This document shows positions 60,471-64,000 of a stretch of 64,000 bases of DNA, one piece after another. The notes under the pieces were generated by a model. That model was not told where the DNA came from. It did no database searches and saw only the letters and a list, made by a program, of their open reading frames with translations. The stretch's first letter is position 1, and every line of letters begins with the position of its first letter. Source of the DNA: Proteus mirabilis ATCC 29906 (GTDB lineage Bacteria; Pseudomonadota; Gammaproteobacteria; Enterobacterales; Enterobacteriaceae). Position numbers and translations under genes: made by a program. Location of the stretch: NCBI RefSeq assembly GCF_000160755.1, contig NZ_GG668578.1, positions 517,047 to 581,046 on the forward strand. The letters run 5' to 3'.

Positions 60471-61160
60471 TTAGCCACCAATCCGCACCGTAGGACTCAT
60501 TAAGCTAGCGAACTGCTCAATGCGTTTACTGACTTCGCGCAATGCCTGAGTAGCCGATAAACCTGAATCAATAGCATCCTGAAATGCTGCCTGTTCGATT
60601 TTCTGCATACAGACTAATAAACCTAATTGTTGTTCGTCTGCACTGGCACGTTCCCCTGTGAGTAAGCCTGTTAATCGGTTCTCTGTACGGGCTAGATTGA
60701 TGAAGTGATGTTTCTCTGCGCCTAAATCTCTGAGTGCGTCGCGTGACTCATGGTAATGTGGTAGATATTCACGACGGATAGGTTCAGCAGCGCGCTTCTT
60801 ACTAAATGCTTTGGTTACGTCCAGCTTGAATTGAGTCATCTGCTCATGATTGCGACCACGAACAATACGGCACATAAAATCAAATTGGCTTTCATTGAGT
60901 AAGGCGTATTTATGTTCACGCAAACCTAATTGTTCAGTATTTAATCGCTCCGTTTGAAACGGAAGGGTTCCAAATTGACGTAAATTCTTTGTATTCTTTT
61001 TTACTAATTCAAAAAGGTTCTTATGTTTAATTCCGATGCGTTTAGCAAACAGGCGGCTATCAATTCTAGGCTCTGTTTTGTGCTGAACTAAAATAGTCTC
61101 CGAGCTGATTTTAGGGTGAGCGAATCCATCAGCAATTAAGCTGTTTTTTTCCAATTTCAT
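60471..61160 (-). CDS. Rha-like phage regulatory protein
   Basis: 229 aa. The N-terminal region has IDSRLFAKRIGIKHKNLFELVKK and ALLNESQFDFMCRIVRGR, the pattern of the phage Rha regulatory domain (pRha). The C-terminal 110 residues are helical with a possible second domain (LPHYHESRDALRDLGAEKHHF). Preceded by a plausible promoter at 61207-61234. Rha-type proteins interfere with phage growth in some hosts; here it could act on the helper. Confidence 0.72.
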   Translation of the reverse strand: MKLEKNSLIADGFAHPKISSETILVQHKTEPRIDSRLFAKRIGIKHKNLFELVKKNTKNLRQFGTLPFQTERLNTEQLGLREHKYALLNESQFDFMCRIVRGRNHEQMTQFKLDVTKAFSKKRAAEPIRREYLPHYHESRDALRDLGAEKHHFINLARTENRLTGLLTGERASADEQQLGLLVCMQKIEQAAFQDAIDSGLSATQALREVSKRIEQFASLMSPTVRIGG

Positions 61161-61206
61161 ATATTTCTTCTCTTTTATTTAATTAATTAGAGCTATCGCG
61201 ACAACA

Positions 61207-61281
61207 TATTTAGCTTGAACTATTTTGTATGCAAACGAACGCAAATTCGTATTTTATTAATTGAGTGTAATTAACAATTAA
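61207..61281 (-). promoter_or_regulatory. Early-operon promoter and inverted repeat
   Basis: Minus-strand TTGCAT (complement of 61229-61234) and TAAATA (61207-61212) with a 16-bp spacer, 47 bp before the Rha-like gene. Upstream is TTAATTG (61257-61263) facing CAATTAA (61275-61281), an inverted repeat that could bind a regulator such as the AlpA-like protein. Confidence 0.45.
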
Positions 61282-61286
61282 TTGTG

Positions 61287-61568
61287 CTAGTTCGATTTAC
61301 GGCTATATGGGTTATTAATATTTTCCACGGCGGGCGGGTTACGAACCCATAGCAATAAATCACTTAATAGCCACGCGCAAGAATTACGCCCTAATGCTTT
61401 ACGCGTAGGGAAACGCCCTTCTTTTTCTAGTGTGTAAGCTGTTGTGCGTGAAATAGATGTGATGCGTTGACGTTCTTTCTCGCGAATGAGGCGATCATAC
61501 TGTTCGCCATACTCGGCAAGAATAGAACGGCGTGATTCTGGTGTTGGTGTTGAAAATTGATTTTGCAT
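61287..61568 (-). CDS. AlpA-like regulator
   Basis: 93-aa MerR-like excisionase/regulator: ITSISRTTAYTLEKEGRFPTRKALGRNSCAWLLSDLLLWV is the AlpA helix-turn-helix signature. The ATG at 61568 follows GAGGG; the longer frame (to 61643) has no homologous extension. AlpA proteins activate the early genes or integrase of P4-like satellites and Gram-negative PICIs. Confidence 0.88.
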   Translation of the reverse strand: MQNQFSTPTPESRRSILAEYGEQYDRLIREKERQRITSISRTTAYTLEKEGRFPTRKALGRNSCAWLLSDLLLWVRNPPAVENINNPYSRKSN

Positions 61569-61571
61569 GAA

Positions 61572-61602
61572 ACCCTCACTGTATTTGTGTTTTCGTGAGG
61601 GT
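61572..61602 (-). promoter_or_regulatory. Inverted repeat over the alpA ribosome-binding site
   Basis: ACCCTCAC (61572-61579) and GTGAGGGT (61595-61602) are a perfect 8-bp inverted repeat ending 3 bp before the AlpA start. In the mRNA the GAGGG Shine-Dalgarno is the 3' arm, so the hairpin would hide it. It could equally be an operator. Confidence 0.55.
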
Positions 61603-61675
61603 ATTTTGTAGGTTTTATCTATGAGTAACACCATATAAAACAAAATTAAATTTGTAAAATATAAGTATCGTTTTT

Positions 61676-62467
61676 TTATTTAAGATAAACTTCCCTAATA
61701 AATTTTTCTATAGAAAAAACATCAAGAATTTTATCTACAAATGGTATAATTGTTTGTATTAAATTCATTTCCCCATACTCACCTAAAGGAAATAATGTAA
61801 CAGCTAATACTTTATTTGTTATAGTGCAATTATTTGCCCTAGCCCATAACTTTAAATCAATTAATGGAAACACTGAATACTCAATTAATTTTTTTCGTGT
61901 AATCTCCCATGATGGAACTATTTGTTTATTTTTAGTGCATATATTTAATTCATCTCTCCATATTGGAATTAATTTTTTTATGTCATTCAATATAAAATCA
62001 TCAGAATAACTAAGATCTACTTTTATATTTATAATTTCGGCATCATCAATTTTTTTTATTTTTTCTATAGCGCTTAGTGATATGTTTACATGTTTAAGAA
62101 ACCTTAATAAGCTCTCACGACTATTATTAATATCATATTTTTTTCTTAATTCTTCACCAAGATATTCATAATCAAATTCTAAATCAAATAAACTCGTAGG
62201 ATGTATACAGCTTGTCTCTGACAGCTTTACACTATCATTATTATCATTGCCAATTTGAAGCGTCATTGTTTTTATTTCTTCAGGTGAATAGCCAATCAGT
62301 GGATTGGACAATAAACACTCCGCATCAGATTTTTCAATAGAACAATTATACAAATCTGCACGATATACGAGTAAAGATAAAATATCTTCGTCTGACAAGT
62401 TATTAAAGTCTGTATATTTTCTCAAATCAAAAAAACTAGGTAAATCACTTTTCTTATTAATTCTCAT
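61676..62467 (-). CDS. Hypothetical protein next to integrase (DUF6387-like)
   Basis: 263 aa, very AT-rich coding sequence compared with neighbours. MRINKKSDLPSFFDLRKYTD and WRDELNICTKN... match, from memory, a family (DUF6387) that commonly sits directly beside integrase genes in enterobacterial islands. No catalytic motif. Its start overlaps the integrase stop by 4 bp, so it is coupled to int. Role unknown; a recombination-linked or defence function is speculative. Confidence 0.6.
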   Translation of the reverse strand: MRINKKSDLPSFFDLRKYTDFNNLSDEDILSLLVYRADLYNCSIEKSDAECLLSNPLIGYSPEEIKTMTLQIGNDNNDSVKLSETSCIHPTSLFDLEFDYEYLGEELRKKYDINNSRESLLRFLKHVNISLSAIEKIKKIDDAEIINIKVDLSYSDDFILNDIKKLIPIWRDELNICTKNKQIVPSWEITRKKLIEYSVFPLIDLKLWARANNCTITNKVLAVTLFPLGEYGEMNLIQTIIPFVDKILDVFSIEKFIREVYLK

Positions 62468-63687
62468 TTTAACCCCGCCTTTAAAATAACTAAATTCTCA
62501 TAATTACCAGACAATAAATCTAATCGCTCACACCATTTGTTAAGTGTATCTAATTTCTCAGGTAAATATTGGCTTCTATTATAAATAGCCATTACTCCTG
62601 GTAGAGCATGACCTAGTAATTGCTCTACAATATGAGGAAATACGCCCATATCATTTAGCTTTGTTGCAAATGTCCGCCTTAAATCATGTAATGTCCAAGG
62701 CTCAGAGTGATTGAATTTCACCCATAAATTACGTCCATATTGAGAGACTGCCTCAGTTTTTTTTAATTCACCCAATAAATAACCTGTCTTTTTATTTACT
62801 GAATATAATTCTTTAATGAAATCTCTTATATAAATAGGTATTGGACGAATAATCTTCTCATTTGTTTTTGTATGTTCTTTTGGTACAGTCCAAATCCAAT
62901 TATCAAAGTCCCATTCCTTCCACTCTGATAATCTAGCTTCATGCGAACGACACCCAAAAATAATAAGAATTTTAATTAAATGCTTATAGTAAGGAATATG
63001 TTTATTCTCATTGAGTGATTGCCATAATTCCCCTAGTTCTTTATCAGTAAGTACCCGATCCTTTTTATTTTGTTTCTTACCAACATCAGGAATAGTTAAA
63101 TCATCAAGAGCACTACTAACAGCATATCGCCTAACTCTACAAAATTTTAAAGCTTGTTTGCACATCTGAAATACATAGCCAGTTGCAACGGGTGATTCTT
63201 GTCGTGCTCTATCAAAGCAATTTAACCAATAGCGGGTTTCACAATCACTTAAAGCCATTTCACCAATATAAGGGTAAATATGCTTTTCTAATTGAGCCAC
63301 ATGCCTAACTATATTAACTCGGTTATCTTTCCCGTAATTTTCAACCCAATACTCTAAAGCATCTCTCACAGTGACAGGCTTTAATGAGGATTGAACCTCT
63401 ATATTTAGTTGTAGCTTTGGATCTTTGCCTAATGCCAGCCAGTTACGACACTTATCACGGAGTTCTCTAGCTTCCTTTAAACTCATATCAGGATATCGAC
63501 CTAAAGTAATAACTTTAGCCTCCGTCTCTCTACCCCCAATTCTATATTTAAAAATCCAACTGATAGCGCCTTTTTTAGTAACACGGATCATCAACCCCGC
63601 ACCGTCCGCCAACTTAATAGGCTTATCCTGTTCCTGTCCGTAAAGAGCTTTGAGTTTTCTATCAGTTAATTTGTTTAAAGCTGCCAT
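62464..63687 (-). CDS. Tyrosine-type integrase
   Basis: 407 aa, P4-type site-specific recombinase. N-terminal arm-binding DUF4102 domain (LADGAGLMIRVTKKGAISW), core-binding domain (about 105-190), and catalytic domain with Arg247 in GCRSHEARL, HDLRRTF (His334, Arg337), His360 in LLGHALPG and the nucleophile Tyr369 in AIYNRS. It adjoins attR, so it very likely catalysed insertion at fis. Confidence 0.95.
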   Translation of the reverse strand: MAALNKLTDRKLKALYGQEQDKPIKLADGAGLMIRVTKKGAISWIFKYRIGGRETEAKVITLGRYPDMSLKEARELRDKCRNWLALGKDPKLQLNIEVQSSLKPVTVRDALEYWVENYGKDNRVNIVRHVAQLEKHIYPYIGEMALSDCETRYWLNCFDRARQESPVATGYVFQMCKQALKFCRVRRYAVSSALDDLTIPDVGKKQNKKDRVLTDKELGELWQSLNENKHIPYYKHLIKILIIFGCRSHEARLSEWKEWDFDNWIWTVPKEHTKTNEKIIRPIPIYIRDFIKELYSVNKKTGYLLGELKKTEAVSQYGRNLWVKFNHSEPWTLHDLRRTFATKLNDMGVFPHIVEQLLGHALPGVMAIYNRSQYLPEKLDTLNKWCERLDLLSGNYENLVILKAGLK

Positions 63688-63939
63688 AACGCACCAGAAA
63701 GTTAGTTCATATCATTTTGAGCACTTAATTAAACAATATCAATTGGTTATAAGACAATTAAAAAAGTTAGTTCATACACCAGTCATCATATTGAGTACCC
63801 CACCGTGTACCCCACAGTTTGATGTACAAATGCGAAAACGTCAATAAGCACTGGAACAATATACAGTATATATTTTTGTTATCCGTTTGATTTTATTAGA
63901 AATTAAAATAACATCGGATAGCATGAGAGCTAAAAGAAT
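63688..63939. promoter_or_regulatory. int promoter and right-end arm region
   Basis: No gene. Contains a 14-bp direct repeat AAAGTTAGTTCATA at 63698-63711 and 63763-63776, directly upstream of int, and the 21-bp arm repeat described separately. These are likely integrase and excisionase/AlpA binding sites; int expression is probably controlled here. Confidence 0.5.
63796..63816. repeat. 21-bp direct repeat, right copy; probable integrase arm site
   Basis: Identical to 48221-48241, in the same orientation, 124 bp inside attR. Confidence 0.7.
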
Positions 63940-64000
63940 AAAAATACGGCATGAATTAATAGAAGTCGTATAATACATTGAATTAAAAAGCCCTTTTCAT
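63940..64000. repeat. attR, right attachment repeat with the fis 3' end
   Basis: Repeats the last Fis codons (TACGGCATGAATTAA) and the start of the fis terminator. It contains AAAAAGCCCTTTT, probably the original chromosomal version since it pairs perfectly with the AAGGGCTTTTT expected beyond the window edge. The window ends inside the repeat. Confidence 0.88.

Larger units (their letters stand above)
48133..63973. mobile_element. Integrated satellite, capsid-forming PICI-like, about 15.8 kb
   Basis: Bounded by a direct repeat with the 3' end of fis. Reading from the right, nearly all genes are on the minus strand: integrase, DUF6387-like gene, AlpA-like, Rha-like, ash/Icd-like, small proteins, P4-alpha-like primase, an 86-aa protein, major capsid, protease, portal, head-tail adaptor, connector, HNH, small ORF, TerS, TerL. 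Two genes are on the plus strand: a ribbon-helix-helix protein and a RHIM-motif cargo. There are no tail, tape-measure, holin, endolysin or CI-type repressor genes. Gene set, gene order and size agree with published capsid-forming phage-inducible chromosomal islands, which package their own genome in their own heads and take helper tails. A decayed prophage is the main alternative, but no gene looks broken. Confidence 0.88.

Noticed and set aside
59519-60481. One 320-aa ash-family protein
   Set aside because: The frame is open, but it starts with TTG at its extreme end, its middle lies opposite a convincing plus-strand gene with terminator, and the Icd-like C-terminal part has its own strong ribosome site. 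Kept as uncertain, not as one gene.
48133-63973. Complete or ordinary defective prophage
   Set aside because: A full prophage would have tail and lysis genes; a decayed one would show broken genes or scattered losses. Here the head set is complete and the tail set wholly absent, with tight gene overlaps kept, so a satellite fits better.

Overview
The window looks like a low-GC member of the Morganellaceae/Enterobacterales, most likely Proteus or a close relative. This is inferred from protein sequences resembling E. coli orthologues, AT-rich coding, and a type II aroQ in front of accBC; I ran no database search. The first 48 kb is conserved chromosome resembling a rearranged and shortened version of the E. 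coli 70-73 min region. The last 16 kb is an integrated mobile element.

Chromosomal layout. 1-2.5 kb: an AbgA-like M20 hydrolase and a MerR/TipAS-type regulator. 2.5-7.4 kb: sspA-sspB, rplM-rpsI, zapE and zapG. 7.5-11.3 kb: degQ, degS and a DUF2157-type membrane protein. 11.5-16.3 kb (minus): mlaFEDCB-ibaG-murA, phospholipid transport plus the first step of peptidoglycan synthesis. 16.5-24.6 kb (plus): yrbG-kdsD-kdsC-lptC-lptA-lptB-rpoN-hpf-ptsN-rapZ-npr, covering Kdo and LPS transport, sigma-54 and the nitrogen PTS. 24.8-34.5 kb: rnk, pmbA, darP, a barstar/barnase pair, tldD, a nitrilase-family gene and yhdP. 34.5-39.3 kb (minus): mreBCD-yhdE(maf)-rng. 40-48.2 kb (plus): acuI, aroQ-accB-accC, yhdT-panF-prmA and dusB-fis. 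The csrD gene that E. coli has between mreB and yhdH is absent.

Mobile element, 48133-63973. It is inserted at the 3' end of fis and bounded by an imperfect 61-bp direct repeat (first 34 bp identical). It encodes a tyrosine integrase, an AlpA-like regulator, a Rha-like regulator, an Icd-like protein, small accessory proteins, a 775-aa P4-alpha-like primase/helicase, and a full HK97-type head and packaging set: capsid, protease, portal, two head-tail joining proteins, HNH nuclease, TerS and TerL. I find no tail, lysis or lambda-type repressor genes. This gene set fits a capsid-forming phage-inducible chromosomal island (cf-PICI), a satellite that makes its own heads and borrows tails from a helper phage.

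Three things in the element stand out. (1) Two mirrored clusters of GGTG(A/C)ACAG iterons, each around an AT-rich core and 8 kb apart, recall the P4 ori/crr pair. (2) A plus-strand cargo gene (55488-55988) carries a RHIM-like IQVG amyloid motif followed by a short hydrophobic C-terminus; it is a candidate defence or cell-death protein. (3) A small ribbon-helix-helix gene lies antisense inside a long ash-type ORF, next to a run of short hairpins that could be an RNA-based immunity region.
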